NCBI RefSeq assembly: GCF_027532945.1
Contig: NZ_JAPZTZ010000004.1
Span: 186,001-250,000, forward strand
Reading direction: 5' to 3'
From: Phreatobacter sp.
GTDB lineage: Bacteria; Pseudomonadota; Alphaproteobacteria; Rhizobiales; Phreatobacteraceae
DNA length: 64,000 nt
Shown here: positions 1 to 9,079 of the stretch, in pieces
Numbering within the stretch: position 1 is the stretch's first letter
Layout of the letters: every line of letters begins with the position of its first letter
Position numbers and translations under genes: made by a program
The notes under the pieces: model-generated
Told to the model about the DNA's origin: nothing
The model's database searches: none
What the model saw: the letters and a program-made list of their open reading frames with translations, nothing else

Positions 1-438
1 CTCGGTGAGGAGGGCCTCGTCTCCTACATCAAGACCATCGGCCTCTTCCGCAACAAGGCGAAGAACGTCATCGCCCTGTCACGCCTGCTGATCGAGCGGC
101 ACGGCGGCGACGTCCCGGTGGACCGCGAGGCGCTGGAGCAGCTTCCCGGGGTGGGGCGCAAGACCGCCAATGTCGTGCTCAACATGGCCTTCGGCATTCC
201 CACCATCGCGGTGGACACACATCTGTTCCGCGTCGCCAACCGCACGGGCCTTGCGCCCGGCGCGACGCCGCTCGCCGTCGAGCTTGGCCTTGAGAAGGTG
301 GTGCCGGATGCCTACCGCCTCCATGCCCACCACTGGCTGATCCTGCACGGCCGTTACATCTGCAAGGCGGCGAAGCCGGATTGTCCGCGCTGCGTCATCG
401 CCGACATCTGCCGCTTCGAGCAGAAGACGCCGGCCTGA
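1..438 (+). CDS. nth: Endonuclease III (partial, 5' end outside window)
   Basis: Base-excision-repair DNA glycosylase/AP lyase that removes oxidised pyrimidines. The reading frame is open from base 1, so the N-terminus lies upstream; 145 codons remain. Visible are the helix-hairpin-helix LPGVGRKTA with the catalytic Lys, the downstream catalytic Asp in VDTH, and the C-terminal 4Fe-4S loop with spacing C-x6-C-x2-C-x5-C (CKAAKPDCPRCVIADIC). These are the full set of signature residues of the family. The gene is not obviously in an operon with the transporter 122 bases downstream, which has its own ribosome binding site. Confidence 0.96.
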   Translation, partial: LGEEGLVSYIKTIGLFRNKAKNVIALSRLLIERHGGDVPVDREALEQLPGVGRKTANVVLNMAFGIPTIAVDTHLFRVANRTGLAPGATPLAVELGLEKVVPDAYRLHAHHWLILHGRYICKAAKPDCPRCVIADICRFEQKTPA

Positions 439-560
439 TCGCGCCGGCAGAGGCGGGGCCAAAAGGGCAAGGCACCATCCGTCACACCCGCCTTCCCCTC
501 CGGCCTGCTTTCGCTAAGATCGCCGCGATAAAGGGCCCCGCCGGGGGCCGGGAGGATGAA

Positions 561-1787
561 ATGACCCAATCGACCCGCCTGTCCCGCCGTACCGTCATGG
601 TCGGCGCTGCCGCCGCCTTCGCCGCGCCCGCCATCGTCAAGGCGCAAGGCCAGACCCTCAAGATCGGCTCGCTGCTGCCGCGCTCCGGCTTCTTCGCCCA
701 GGCTGGCCAGTCCATGCATCGCGGCGCGCTCGCCGCGCCTGAGCTCCTCGCCCAGCTCGGCTACCGCGTCGAGATCGTCCATATCGACACGGAATCCAAC
801 GCCGACGTGGCCCGCACCCAGGCCGAGCGCGCCATCAATGAGGGCTGCCACGTCCTCACCGGCGCCTTTGATTCCGGCCACACCCTCGCCATCGCCCAGG
901 TGACCGAGCAGCGGCAGATCCCCTTCGTGGTGAACGTCGCCGCCGCCCCGCAGATCACCGAGCAGGGCTACAAGTTCCTCGTGCGCAACTTCCAGACCGG
1001 CGGCCAGCTCGTCACCAATGGCCTGCGCCTCATCAAGGACGTGATGGATGCGAAGTCCATCAAGTTCGACAAGGCGGTCTTCCTGCACGCCAACGACACG
1101 TTCGGCACCGCCCAGCGCAACGCCATGGACGCCATCTGGCCCCGTGTCGGCCTGCCGATCGAGCTTGTCGACAAGATCGCCTACGATCCGCGCGCCCAGG
1201 ACCTCTCCGTCGAGGTCACCCGGATCCGCTCCCTCAACCCCGACCTCGTCATGTGCGTCACCCGCGCCTCGGACGCCATCAAGATGGTGCGCGACATGGT
1301 GCGCCAGCGCTTCCAGCCGAAGGCCATCATCTCGCCGGGCTCGCCGGGCTTCTACGACGAAGAGTTCTACCAGGCCCTCGGCCCTCTGGCGGATTTCGTG
1401 ATGTTCGGCCTGCCCTGGGCGAACCCCAAGGCGACGATGACCCAGGCCTTCGAGCGCGCCTTCGTCAAGGCCAACCCCAACAACCGCTTTGCCGTCGACA
1501 GCTTCAATGCCGGCTTCACCTTCGAGGGCCTGCTCATCGCGGCAGATGCCTTCAAGCGCGCCGGCACCACCAGCGGCCCGCAGCTCATGGAGGCGGTGCG
1601 CGCCACCAACATCACCGACCACGTGATGATCGGCGGTCCCATCACCTTCGACGCCAAGGGGCAGAACCCCAACATCGGCTCGGCACTGGTGCAGAATATC
1701 AGGCGCACCGCGACCGTCGTCCTGCCGAAGGACGTGGCCCTGGCCGAGCCGGTCCTGCCGCTGCCGGCCTGGCAGGGGCGGAGCTGA
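561..1787 (+). CDS. Branched-chain amino-acid type ABC transporter, periplasmic receptor
   Basis: 408-residue solute receptor of the Leu/Ile/Val-binding (Peripla_BP_6) family, first gene of a five-gene import operon. The N-terminus LSRRTVMVG followed by an Ala-rich stretch and AIVKAQ looks like a Tat signal peptide. The mature part opens with TLKIGSLLPRSG, typical of LivK-like receptors. The start at 561 is chosen because GGAGG lies at 551-555; an in-frame ATG further upstream would overlap the end of nth and has no such site. The ligand cannot be told from the sequence: members of this family also bind amides, urea and aromatic acids. Confidence 0.92.
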   Translation: MTQSTRLSRRTVMVGAAAAFAAPAIVKAQGQTLKIGSLLPRSGFFAQAGQSMHRGALAAPELLAQLGYRVEIVHIDTESNADVARTQAERAINEGCHVLTGAFDSGHTLAIAQVTEQRQIPFVVNVAAAPQITEQGYKFLVRNFQTGGQLVTNGLRLIKDVMDAKSIKFDKAVFLHANDTFGTAQRNAMDAIWPRVGLPIELVDKIAYDPRAQDLSVEVTRIRSLNPDLVMCVTRASDAIKMVRDMVRQRFQPKAIISPGSPGFYDEEFYQALGPLADFVMFGLPWANPKATMTQAFERAFVKANPNNRFAVDSFNAGFTFEGLLIAADAFKRAGTTSGPQLMEAVRATNITDHVMIGGPITFDAKGQNPNIGSALVQNIRRTATVVLPKDVALAEPVLPLPAWQGRS

Positions 1788-1913
1788 GGCGAGGCGTCTA
1801 TACCGCTGAGACGGGGCGTCGCATGGTCGGCGCCCCTTCCGGTACGGATGTTGCTCCCGCTGCGCTGACCGTTTAACTCGCCCTGTCGCATCGCACCGGG
1901 ATCGTCAACGCCC

Positions 1914-2783
1914 ATGCTCTGGTCGCTCTATGCCAACGTCCTCGTCCAGGGCGTCCTGACCGGCCTCGTCTATGGCCTGATGGCGCTCGGGCTCTCCGTC
2001 ATCTTTGGCGTCGTCCGGGTGGTGAATTTCGCCCATGGCGAATTCGCCGTGGTCGGCATGTATGCGGCCTTCATCCTGTTCCGCTCGTTCGGCATCGATC
2101 CCTTCCTGTCGATGCTGCCCATCGCGCTGGCCTTCTTCGTCATCGGTTACGGGCTGCAGCGCACGCTCATCAATCCCTTCGTCTCACGCCCCGAGCATGA
2201 GCAGTTCATCCTGCTGGTCGGCGTGGCGATCATCCTCGTAAACGGCACGCTGATGATCTTCGGGCCCGACGCCCGCAGCGCCAACCTGCCCTATTCGTTC
2301 GACAGCTGGGACATCGGTCCGGTCATCGTCGACAAGGTGCGCGTCTATGCGGCGATCGCGGCGCTGGCCGTCTCCGGTCTGCTCTTCGCCTTCTTCCGCT
2401 TCACGGACACCGGCGTCGCCATCCGCGCCTGCGCCGACAATCTCACCGGCGCCGCCGTGGTCGGCCTCGACGTGAAGAAGCTCTATGCGCTCACCTTTGG
2501 CCTCGGCCTGGCCTGCGTCGGCGCCGCCGGCGCGCTGATGGTGACGCTTACCGATGCGACCCCGATGATCGCGCCGGCCTATACGCTTCTCGCCTTCACC
2601 ATCGTCATCATCGGCGGCATGGGCTCGATGACCGGCGCCATTGTCGGCGGCCTGCTCATCGGAGTCGCCGAGGCGCTGGCCTCTGTCCTCATCGCGCCGT
2701 CGATGAAGACCATGGCCTCCTTCGGCCTTCTCGTCCTGGTGCTGGCGCTGCGCCCGCAGGGCCTCCTGGGGAAGCGCGCATGA
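1914..2783 (+). CDS. livH: Branched-chain amino-acid ABC transporter permease LivH-type
   Basis: 289-residue inner-membrane permease. The N-terminal block GLVYGLMALGLSVIFGVVRV followed by NFAHGEF is the hallmark of LivH proteins, and the protein is strongly hydrophobic throughout. Length agrees with the family. It lies 126 bases after the receptor gene and overlaps the next permease by 4 bases (ATGA), so it is translationally coupled to it. In the gap before it, GGGGCG at about 1814 and CGCCCC at about 1838 form a weak hairpin that could lower expression of the membrane genes relative to the receptor (inference). Confidence 0.93.
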   Translation: MLWSLYANVLVQGVLTGLVYGLMALGLSVIFGVVRVVNFAHGEFAVVGMYAAFILFRSFGIDPFLSMLPIALAFFVIGYGLQRTLINPFVSRPEHEQFILLVGVAIILVNGTLMIFGPDARSANLPYSFDSWDIGPVIVDKVRVYAAIAALAVSGLLFAFFRFTDTGVAIRACADNLTGAAVVGLDVKKLYALTFGLGLACVGAAGALMVTLTDATPMIAPAYTLLAFTIVIIGGMGSMTGAIVGGLLIGVAEALASVLIAPSMKTMASFGLLVLVLALRPQGLLGKRA

Positions 2784-3796
2784 ACCCGCTTGCCTCGCTT
2801 TCGCACCTCGCGGCCGAAGCGCCGCGCCGGGCGCTCCTGCTTCTCGGCCTGATGGTGGCTGTGCTTGCCGTCGCGCCTGTCGTCCTCGACCGCTACCTGC
2901 TCTCGGTCTTCTTCCTGATCTTCTGGTTCGCCACGGTTGGCCAGGCCTGGAACGTGATGATGGGCTTTTGCGGCCAGCTCTCGCTCGGCCACGCGCTCTA
3001 TGTCGGCCTTGGCGGCTATATCGGCGCGCTGCTCTGGGTGAAGTTCGGTATCTCGCCCGCCATCGCCATCCTGCCGGCCATGGCGGTCGCGATGGCCTTC
3101 GGCGCCGCCATCGGCTGGCTCGGCTTCCGCTTCGGCATCGAGGGCGTCTATTTCGCCCTGCTCACCATCGCCTTCGCCGAGGTGACGCGCATCGGCTTCG
3201 ACAACTGGTCCTTCGTCGGCGGTGCGGCGGGCTTCTTCATTCCCGTTTCGCCGGTCGCGAGCCCCGTCAACCTGCGCGGCGGGCCGGTGCTCTTCTACTA
3301 CGTGGCGCTGGCCATGATGGTGGTGGCCTTCGTCGTCTGCGCGCTGCTGCGCCGCTCGAAGCTCGGCCATGCCTGGCTCGCCGTGCGCGAGGATGCGGAA
3401 GCCGCCCGTGCGCTCGGCATCGACGTGTTCCGCGCCAAGATGGCGGCCGTGGTCGTCTCCTCCGCCATGACGGCGGTGGCGGGCGTCGTCTATGCCTTCT
3501 ACCAGAACAACCTCTTCCCCAGTCAGACCTTCGACATCGCCCGCTCCATCGAGATGATCCTCGCCCCGATCATCGGGGGCCTCGGCACCCTGTTCGGGCC
3601 GATCCTCGGCGCCTTCATCCTCACCCCGCTCGGGCAGGTGCTCATCGCCCTCGTCGAGAAGATCGCCGGGCGTGCCATTCCCGGCGTCAATCTTGTCTTC
3701 TATGGCGCGGCGCTGATGGTCATCATCTGGTACGCGCCGAACGGCGTCTGGCCCTGGCTGAAGAAGAAGCTCGGCATCCCGGAGGGCCGGGAATGA
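2780..3796 (+). CDS. livM: Branched-chain amino-acid ABC transporter permease LivM-type
   Basis: 338-residue second permease of the importer. The motif GFCGQLSLGHALYVGLGGY is diagnostic of LivM, and hydrophobic segments run through the whole protein. It overlaps livH by 4 bases at its start and livG by 4 bases at its end. It would form the heterodimeric membrane channel with LivH. Confidence 0.93.
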   Translation: MNPLASLSHLAAEAPRRALLLLGLMVAVLAVAPVVLDRYLLSVFFLIFWFATVGQAWNVMMGFCGQLSLGHALYVGLGGYIGALLWVKFGISPAIAILPAMAVAMAFGAAIGWLGFRFGIEGVYFALLTIAFAEVTRIGFDNWSFVGGAAGFFIPVSPVASPVNLRGGPVLFYYVALAMMVVAFVVCALLRRSKLGHAWLAVREDAEAARALGIDVFRAKMAAVVVSSAMTAVAGVVYAFYQNNLFPSQTFDIARSIEMILAPIIGGLGTLFGPILGAFILTPLGQVLIALVEKIAGRAIPGVNLVFYGAALMVIIWYAPNGVWPWLKKKLGIPEGRE

Positions 3797-4515
3797 GCGT
3801 GCTTCTCGATGTCCGCGGCGTCACCAAGCGCTTCCGCGGCCTCACCGCCGTCGACACCGTGTCCCTCTCGGTCGAGGAGGGCGAGATCTTCGCCGTGATC
3901 GGGCCCAACGGTGCCGGCAAGACCACGCTCTTCAACATGATCGCCGGCGTGATGCCGCCCGATGCCGGCACGATCGCCTTCGCAGGCGAGCGTTCCGATG
4001 GCGTAGCCCCGCACGAACTCTGCCGCCGGGGCCTTGCCCGCACTTTCCAGATCGTCCGGCCCTTCCCCGAACTCACGGTCATGGAGAATGCCACCATCGG
4101 CGCCATGATGCGCGCCCCTGACATGGAGGCGGCGCGGGCGCGGGCCGGCGAGGTGCTGCGCCAGCTGGACCTCTGGGACCGACGCGAGGCGAAAGCCAAG
4201 TCGCTGACCCTTCCCGACCGCAAGCGTCTCGAATGCGCGCGGGCGCTCGCCACCGGCCCGCGGCTCCTCCTCCTCGACGAGGTCATGGCGGGCCTGAGGC
4301 CCACCGAGGTCGACCGCATCGTCGCGATCCTGCGCGAGATCAACCGCTCCGGTGTCACCATCCTGCTCATCGAGCACGTGATGCGCGCCACCATGGCGCT
4401 GGCGGGCCGCATCCACGTGCTGCACCACGGTGCCACCATCGCCGAGGGCTCGCCGGAGGAGGTGACGCGCCACCCCAAGGTGCTCGAGAGCTACCTTGGA
4501 GCGGAGGCGCTCTGA
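3793..4515 (+). CDS. livG: Branched-chain amino-acid ABC transporter ATPase LivG-type
   Basis: 240-residue cytoplasmic ATPase. Walker A is GPNGAGKTT (about residues 37-45) and Walker B LLLLDEV (about 158-164). The ABC signature is not LSGGQ but LTLPDRKRLE (about 138-147); this substitution is a recurring variant among LivG-like ATPases and should not be read as a defect. The start is ATG at 3793, overlapping the livM stop; a longer reading frame upstream is only the alternative frame of livM. It would pair with the LivF-type ATPase next to it. Confidence 0.93.
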   Translation: MSVLLDVRGVTKRFRGLTAVDTVSLSVEEGEIFAVIGPNGAGKTTLFNMIAGVMPPDAGTIAFAGERSDGVAPHELCRRGLARTFQIVRPFPELTVMENATIGAMMRAPDMEAARARAGEVLRQLDLWDRREAKAKSLTLPDRKRLECARALATGPRLLLLDEVMAGLRPTEVDRIVAILREINRSGVTILLIEHVMRATMALAGRIHVLHHGATIAEGSPEEVTRHPKVLESYLGAEAL

Positions 4516-5219
4516 TGCTGTTCGTCCACGACATCGACGTCTTCCACGGCGACGCCCAGGCCCTCGACAAGGTCTCGCTGGAGGTGCCGGAGCGCGCCAT
4601 CGTCGCCATCGTCGGCGCCAACGGCGCCGGCAAGACCTCGCTTATCCGCACCATCGCCGGCATGCACCGGCCCGCTGCCGGCACGATCCGCTTCAAGGAT
4701 CGCGACATCACCGGCCTGCCGAGCCACGAGGTCTGCGACCTCGGCATCGGCCAGGTGGCGGAAGGCCGGCAGGTCTTCCCGACGCTCTCGGTCGCCGAGA
4801 ACCTCGCCATGGGCGCGATGATCCCGCGCGCCCGGCGTCACAAGGCGCGCAACCTCGAGCGCGTCTATGCCATGTTCCCCCGCCTCAAGGAGCGCGCCGG
4901 GCAGGCCGCCGGCACCCTGTCGGGCGGCGAGCAGCAGATGCTCGCCATCGGCCGCTGCCTCATGGGCGAGCCGGAACTCGTCATGTTCGACGAGCCCTCG
5001 CTCGGCCTCGCCCCGACCGTCGTCCAGGACGTGCTGCGCACCATCCGCGACCTGGCCGAGGGCGGCCTCACCTGCGTCCTCGTCGAGCAGAACGTCGCCG
5101 TGTCCCTGCGGCTCGCTGCCCATGGCTACGTGCTGGAGAACGGCCGCATCACGCTGTCGGGCACCGGCGAGGCGCTGCTCGCCGACGACGGCGTCCGCAA
5201 GGCCTATCTCGGGATGTGA
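4515..5219 (+). CDS. livF: Branched-chain amino-acid ABC transporter ATPase LivF-type
   Basis: 234-residue second ATPase and last gene of the operon. It shows Walker A GANGAGKTS, the canonical signature LSGGEQQ and Walker B LVMFDEPSLGLAP, which is the usual LivF form. Its ATG shares one base with the livG stop (TGATG). The gene ends 3 bases before the stop of the convergent thrC, leaving no room for a dedicated terminator. Confidence 0.93.
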   Translation: MLFVHDIDVFHGDAQALDKVSLEVPERAIVAIVGANGAGKTSLIRTIAGMHRPAAGTIRFKDRDITGLPSHEVCDLGIGQVAEGRQVFPTLSVAENLAMGAMIPRARRHKARNLERVYAMFPRLKERAGQAAGTLSGGEQQMLAIGRCLMGEPELVMFDEPSLGLAPTVVQDVLRTIRDLAEGGLTCVLVEQNVAVSLRLAAHGYVLENGRITLSGTGEALLADDGVRKAYLGM

Positions 5220-5222
5220 CCC

Positions 5223-6635
5223 TCACGCCGCGCCGGCTACCGCCGCGCGGGTCTTCTCCAGCACATAGGCCTCCACCGCCTCCTGCGCATTCGGCAGATG
5301 GGCGATGCGCTCCTCGCGCGTCATGAGCTCGCCGAGCCAGGCGGGCAGGGCCGGGCGAACGCCGGAGGCGGCCTCCACCGCGTCCGGGAACTTCGCGGGA
5401 TGGGCAGTGGAGAGCACCACGGTCGGCACGGCCGGATCGGCCGCCACCTTGCGCGCCGCGACGACGCCAACGGCGGTGTGCGGGTCGAGGAGGTAACCGG
5501 CCTCTTCGAGCGTCGCGCGGATCGTGCCGGAGACCTCGGCCTCGTCGGCCCGCGCCGCGGCGAATTCCGAGCGGATGGCGGCCAGCGCCGTCTCGCCGAT
5601 GGAGAAGCTGTTGGACTGGGCGAGGCCCGCCATCATCCGCCGCACCGCGCCGGCATCGCGGCCCTCGGCGTCGAACAGCAGGCGTTCGAAATTCGAGGAG
5701 ACCTGGATGTCCATCGAGGGCGAGGATGTCGGCACGACGCCGGTCACCTCGTAGCGGCCGGTGCGCAGCGTACGCTCCAGGATGTCGTTGACGTTCGTGG
5801 CCACCACGAGCTCGCTCACCGGCAGGCCCATGCGCTTGGCCACATAGCCGGCGAAGACGTCGCCGAAATTGCCGGTCGGCACCACGTAACGGGCAGCGCG
5901 GCCCGGCGCGCCGAGGGCGGCGCCGGCGACGAAGTAATAGACGACCTGCGCGACGATGCGGGCCCAGTTGATCGAATTGACGCCCGACAGGCGCACGCGG
6001 TCGCGGAAGGCATGGTTGTTGAACAGGCCCTTCACGATGGCCTGGCAATCGTCGAACGTGCCCTCGATCGCCACCGCATGGACGTTCGGCGCATCCACCG
6101 TCGTCATCATCCGCCGCTGCACGTCGGAGACGCGCCCTTCGGGGAAGAGGATCACCACGTCGACCTGATCGAGGCCCTTGAAGGCCTCGATAGCGGCACC
6201 GCCGGTATCGCCCGACGTGGCGCCGACGATGGTGGCGCGCTGGCCGCGGGCCTTTAGCACATGGTCCATCAGCCGCCCGAGCAGCTGCATGGCGCAGTCC
6301 TTGAAGGCGAGCGTCGGACCGTGGAACAGCTCGAGCACCCATTCGGAGGGGGAGAGCTGCACCAGCGGCGTCACGGCCGGGTGGCGGAAGCTTGCATAGG
6401 CCTCGTCGATCATGCGCGAGAGGTCGGCCTCGGCGATGGAGCCGGCGACGAAGGGCGCGAGGACGCGGCGGGCGATTTCGGGATAGGACTGGCCGGAGAG
6501 CGCGGCGATGGCCTGCGCGTCCAGCGTCGGCCAGGTCTCCGGCACGTAGAGGCCGCCATCGCGGGCAAGGCCCGCCAGCAGCGCGTCGGGGAAGTTGAGC
6601 ACCGGAGCCTCGCCCCGGGTCGAGATATAGCGCAT
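5223..6635 (-). CDS. thrC: Threonine synthase
   Basis: PLP enzyme converting O-phospho-homoserine to threonine, 470 residues. The N-terminus MRYISTRGEAP is typical of the bacterial enzyme, and the cofactor Lys lies in GPTLAFKD (about K112). Further conserved blocks are GATSGDTGGAAIEA and VPTGNFGDVFAGY. The start at 6635 is preferred over an in-frame ATG at 6707 because family proteins begin MxYxSTRG and a GGAG sequence lies just upstream. It is a single gene here, convergent with livF and divergent from the HAD phosphatase. Confidence 0.96.
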   Translation of the reverse strand: MRYISTRGEAPVLNFPDALLAGLARDGGLYVPETWPTLDAQAIAALSGQSYPEIARRVLAPFVAGSIAEADLSRMIDEAYASFRHPAVTPLVQLSPSEWVLELFHGPTLAFKDCAMQLLGRLMDHVLKARGQRATIVGATSGDTGGAAIEAFKGLDQVDVVILFPEGRVSDVQRRMMTTVDAPNVHAVAIEGTFDDCQAIVKGLFNNHAFRDRVRLSGVNSINWARIVAQVVYYFVAGAALGAPGRAARYVVPTGNFGDVFAGYVAKRMGLPVSELVVATNVNDILERTLRTGRYEVTGVVPTSSPSMDIQVSSNFERLLFDAEGRDAGAVRRMMAGLAQSNSFSIGETALAAIRSEFAAARADEAEVSGTIRATLEEAGYLLDPHTAVGVVAARKVAADPAVPTVVLSTAHPAKFPDAVEAASGVRPALPAWLGELMTREERIAHLPNAQEAVEAYVLEKTRAAVAGAA

Positions 6636-6772
6636 GGCGGGATCTCCGGCGCGCGGCATTGGTCCCGGCGGGATTAGGCCGACAGGCCTGCCAAGGCAAG
6701 CCCGCAAGGCCGCGGCCTCATTGCTGGACCGCCCGTCATGACCGTGTCACAGGGGCAGGCGAGGAGCCTCGC

Positions 6773-7477
6773 ATGACCATTCGCGCCATTCTCTTCGACA
6801 AGGACGGCACCTTCGTCGATTTCGACCGCACCTGGGGGCCGGCCGCCTACCGTGTCATGGAACGCATGGCTGAGGGCGACCGTGCCGGCATCGAGCGCCT
6901 GATGGCGGTCTCCGCGTTCGACGAGGCGGCGATGCGCTTCCACCCCACCTCGCCGCTCGTCGCGGGTTCCTCCGCCGATTACGGCCCGCTCTGGGCGGAG
7001 GCGCTCGGCCGGCCCTTCTCCTCAGCCTTCACCGACGAGATGGATGTGCTCTTCGTCGAGGAAGGGCTCGCCGGTCTCACCCCCATTGGCGAACCTGCGG
7101 CGGTGATGGAAGCCTTGAAGGCGCGCGGCCTCGTGCTCGGCGTCGTCACCAACGATTCCGAGAATGGCGCCCGCAGCCAGACCGCCCGTCTCGGCATCGA
7201 CCACCATTTCGATTTCATCGTCGGCTGGGATTCCGGCCATGGCCGCAAGCCCGCGCCGGGGCAGATCACCGCCTTCCTCGACGCCTGGCGCATGGCGCCG
7301 CACGAGGTCGTCCTCGTCGGCGACAGCCTTCACGACATGCACGCCGCGCGGGCCGCGGGGGTCATTGCGGTCGGCGTCACCTCGGGGCCGCTGGTGCCGG
7401 AGGGTTTCGAACACCATGCCGACGTGGTGCTGCCCTCCTTCATGGAGCTTGAGGCCTGGCTGGACGCGCGCGGCTGA
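6773..7477 (+). CDS. HAD-family hydrolase, phosphoglycolate-phosphatase-like
   Basis: 234-residue haloacid-dehalogenase phosphatase. Motif I is FDKDGT (nucleophile Asp about residue 9), motif II lies in GVVTNDS, and motifs III/IV are GRKPAPG and VGDSLHDM. This arrangement matches phosphoglycolate phosphatase/pyrophosphatase-type HADs, but substrate cannot be assigned. GAGGAG upstream supports the ATG at 6773. It is transcribed divergently from thrC and ends 6 bases before the convergent patatin gene. Confidence 0.88.
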   Translation: MTIRAILFDKDGTFVDFDRTWGPAAYRVMERMAEGDRAGIERLMAVSAFDEAAMRFHPTSPLVAGSSADYGPLWAEALGRPFSSAFTDEMDVLFVEEGLAGLTPIGEPAAVMEALKARGLVLGVVTNDSENGARSQTARLGIDHHFDFIVGWDSGHGRKPAPGQITAFLDAWRMAPHEVVLVGDSLHDMHAARAAGVIAVGVTSGPLVPEGFEHHADVVLPSFMELEAWLDARG

Positions 7478-7483
7478 ACCGCC

Positions 7484-8326
7484 TCACAGGCTCCGCGCGA
7501 AGGCCTCGCCGTCGCGCAGTCCCAGCTCATAGGCCGCCTGGATCGCCGCGCCGTCGGTCACCGCGAAGCGGCTGGTGACGATCGGCACGGAAGGCTGCAC
7601 CACCCTCCGTGTCTCCGTCGCCGCGACCGTCTTGCCCGCGCGCGTCGTCAATACCAGCGCCCGCCCGCCTGACGCCTCCACCGCCGCGATGCGGTCGAGC
7701 GGCGGATTGTCGACGAGCCCGCCATCGAGGGCCGGGCGCCCGTCAATGCGACCGACCGGCATGAAAGGGGGCACTGCGGCCGTTCCCATCAACGCCTCGA
7801 CCAGGGCTTCGGGTGTCTCCACCTGATGCGTGGACACCTGGCCGGCGGTGAGGCCGACATGGCGGCCGGCGCGGGAATGGGCGGCGCCAAGCAGAACCTT
7901 CTCGACCTGATAGGCGCCGATGGCCGCATAAGCCGCGACGATGGCCGGCATCCAGCGCGGCGGATGCGTCACCTGGATGAGGATCTCCGGGGCCGCCCGC
8001 AGCGCCGCGACTTCCAGCGGCCCAAAGACGGTCGCCAGAAGGTCGCGATAGAGGTCGGCGACGACGAAGGGCGAACGGCCCTTGAGGAGCAGGCCCCAGT
8101 CCAGCTCCCGCTCGATGGTGGCGCAGGCGTCGATGACGATGCGGCGGACGCGGTCGCCCTCGCCGATGAGCGAGAAGCAGGCCTGGAAGGCACCAGCCGA
8201 GACACCGACAACCAGCCCCGGCCTCTGCGGGTGGATGGCGGTGAAGGCGTCCCAGAAACCGCCCTGCCAGTAGCAACGGTTCCCGCCGCCCGCGAAGGCG
8301 ACGGCATCGAAGGAATGTCGGCTCAT
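7484..8326 (-). CDS. Patatin-like phospholipase family protein
   Basis: 280-residue lipid acyl hydrolase of the patatin fold. The glycine-rich oxyanion loop is AFAGGGNRCYWQGGF, the nucleophile Ser lies in GVSAGA (about S43), and the Asp of the Ser-Asp dyad lies in ALDGGLVDNPP. No signal peptide is visible, so it is probably cytoplasmic. The start at 8326 is chosen because a longer frame would run into the tRNA-Pro gene and the oxyanion loop normally sits near the N-terminus. The lipid substrate is unknown. Confidence 0.88.
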   Translation of the reverse strand: MSRHSFDAVAFAGGGNRCYWQGGFWDAFTAIHPQRPGLVVGVSAGAFQACFSLIGEGDRVRRIVIDACATIERELDWGLLLKGRSPFVVADLYRDLLATVFGPLEVAALRAAPEILIQVTHPPRWMPAIVAAYAAIGAYQVEKVLLGAAHSRAGRHVGLTAGQVSTHQVETPEALVEALMGTAAVPPFMPVGRIDGRPALDGGLVDNPPLDRIAAVEASGGRALVLTTRAGKTVAATETRRVVQPSVPIVTSRFAVTDGAAIQAAYELGLRDGEAFARSL

Positions 8327-8448
8327 GGCCCTATCCAACCACCGGTCGAAGGCCCCGTCGAGCCATGCCAGCCATCTTGTCGAAAGCCGGCCCGACAGGG
8401 GTTGCGCGGCGCCGGAGGCATCGCTATACACGCGGCCTGTTCGCGAGG

Positions 8449-8525
8449 CGGAGTGTAGCGCAGTCTGGTAGCGCACCACGTTCGGGACGTGGGGGTCGCA
8501 GGTTCAAATCCTGCCACTCCGACCA
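8449..8525 (+). tRNA. tRNA-Pro (anticodon CGG)
   Basis: A 77-base cloverleaf including an encoded CCA end. The acceptor arm CGGAGTG pairs with CACTCCG, the anticodon loop is TTCGGGA (anticodon CGG) and the T loop is TTCAAAT. It reads the proline codon CCG. Confidence 0.97.
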
Positions 8526-8743
8526 GCGGCCTTTCTGGCGCGGTCGGGCCTACGCGAGCACCCTCTGACAAATACACGATCCGCCCGCAGATGGCGCCGC
8601 CCCTTGACTGCACTGCCTGCCGTACAACGTCAGCTTTGCATCAAATAAAATACATTACGTTGCGGCACGTTTAACGCTCTGTTCACTCTGTGGCACTAAT
8701 CCTCGTGCAGCTGCAAAATTTTTGGGCAGTTGGGAGTGATGGC

Positions 8744-9004
8744 ATGGCGAGTCTGCAACAGGGGAACGTCGTCGCTTTGTTCGGCGAGGATCGCGGCCCA
8801 TCGCTCGATCCGGCAAGCCCCATCCTGGTCGTCCGCGCCATGGCGGACGCGACCGCCGCCCTCGGCCGAGCGGCTGCGCTCATCGACTCGGGTGAGCTGG
8901 ACCCGGACAGGAAGCTCGCGCTCATTCGCGGGATCCAGGATCTCGTTGTCCGCAGCTTTGACGTCAACACCCGCTTCATGCAGGCAGCGCGCCTGACCCG
9001 CTAG
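8744..9004 (+). CDS. Small protein of unknown function (86 aa)
   Basis: Not recognised. Reads MASLQQGNVVALFGEDRG then a mainly helical, Ala-rich stretch; no signal peptide, membrane segment or Cys cluster. The start at 8744 has GGGAGTG about 6 bases upstream; an in-frame ATG at 8690 would give 104 residues with no clear ribosome binding site. It follows an AT-rich gap after tRNA-Pro (8526-8743), which could hold its promoter although I find no convincing -35/-10 pair. Confidence 0.6.
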   Translation: MASLQQGNVVALFGEDRGPSLDPASPILVVRAMADATAALGRAAALIDSGELDPDRKLALIRGIQDLVVRSFDVNTRFMQAARLTR

Positions 9005-9028
9005 TCCGCGCTCCTAGGGCGCCTGGGC

Positions 9029-9054
9029 GGAACCCGGCTCCACCGCCCCTCGTT
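9029..9054 (+). promoter_or_regulatory. Putative EcfG (general stress response) promoter
   Basis: GGAAC at 9029-9033 and CGTT at 9051-9054 are separated by 17 bases, which fits the alphaproteobacterial EcfG-type consensus GGAAC-N16/17-CGTT. Transcription would start near 9061, about 20 bases before the ATG of the small membrane protein at 9080. The motif match is read directly; use by EcfG is inference. Confidence 0.6.
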
Positions 9055-9079
9055 TCTCCCGCGATAGCAGGAGAACCCG

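Noticed and set aside
4201-4240. Apparent loss of the ABC signature in the first LivG
   Set aside because: LTLPDRKRLE is a recurring natural variant in LivG-like ATPases, and Walker A and B are intact.
8604-8632. Sigma-70 promoter starting at TTGACT after tRNA-Pro
   Set aside because: No acceptable -10 hexamer occurs at 16-18 bases from it.
8526-8743. Attachment site or remnant of a mobile element next to tRNA-Pro
   Set aside because: No integrase gene and no repeated tRNA 3' end were found in the window; the gap is just AT-rich.
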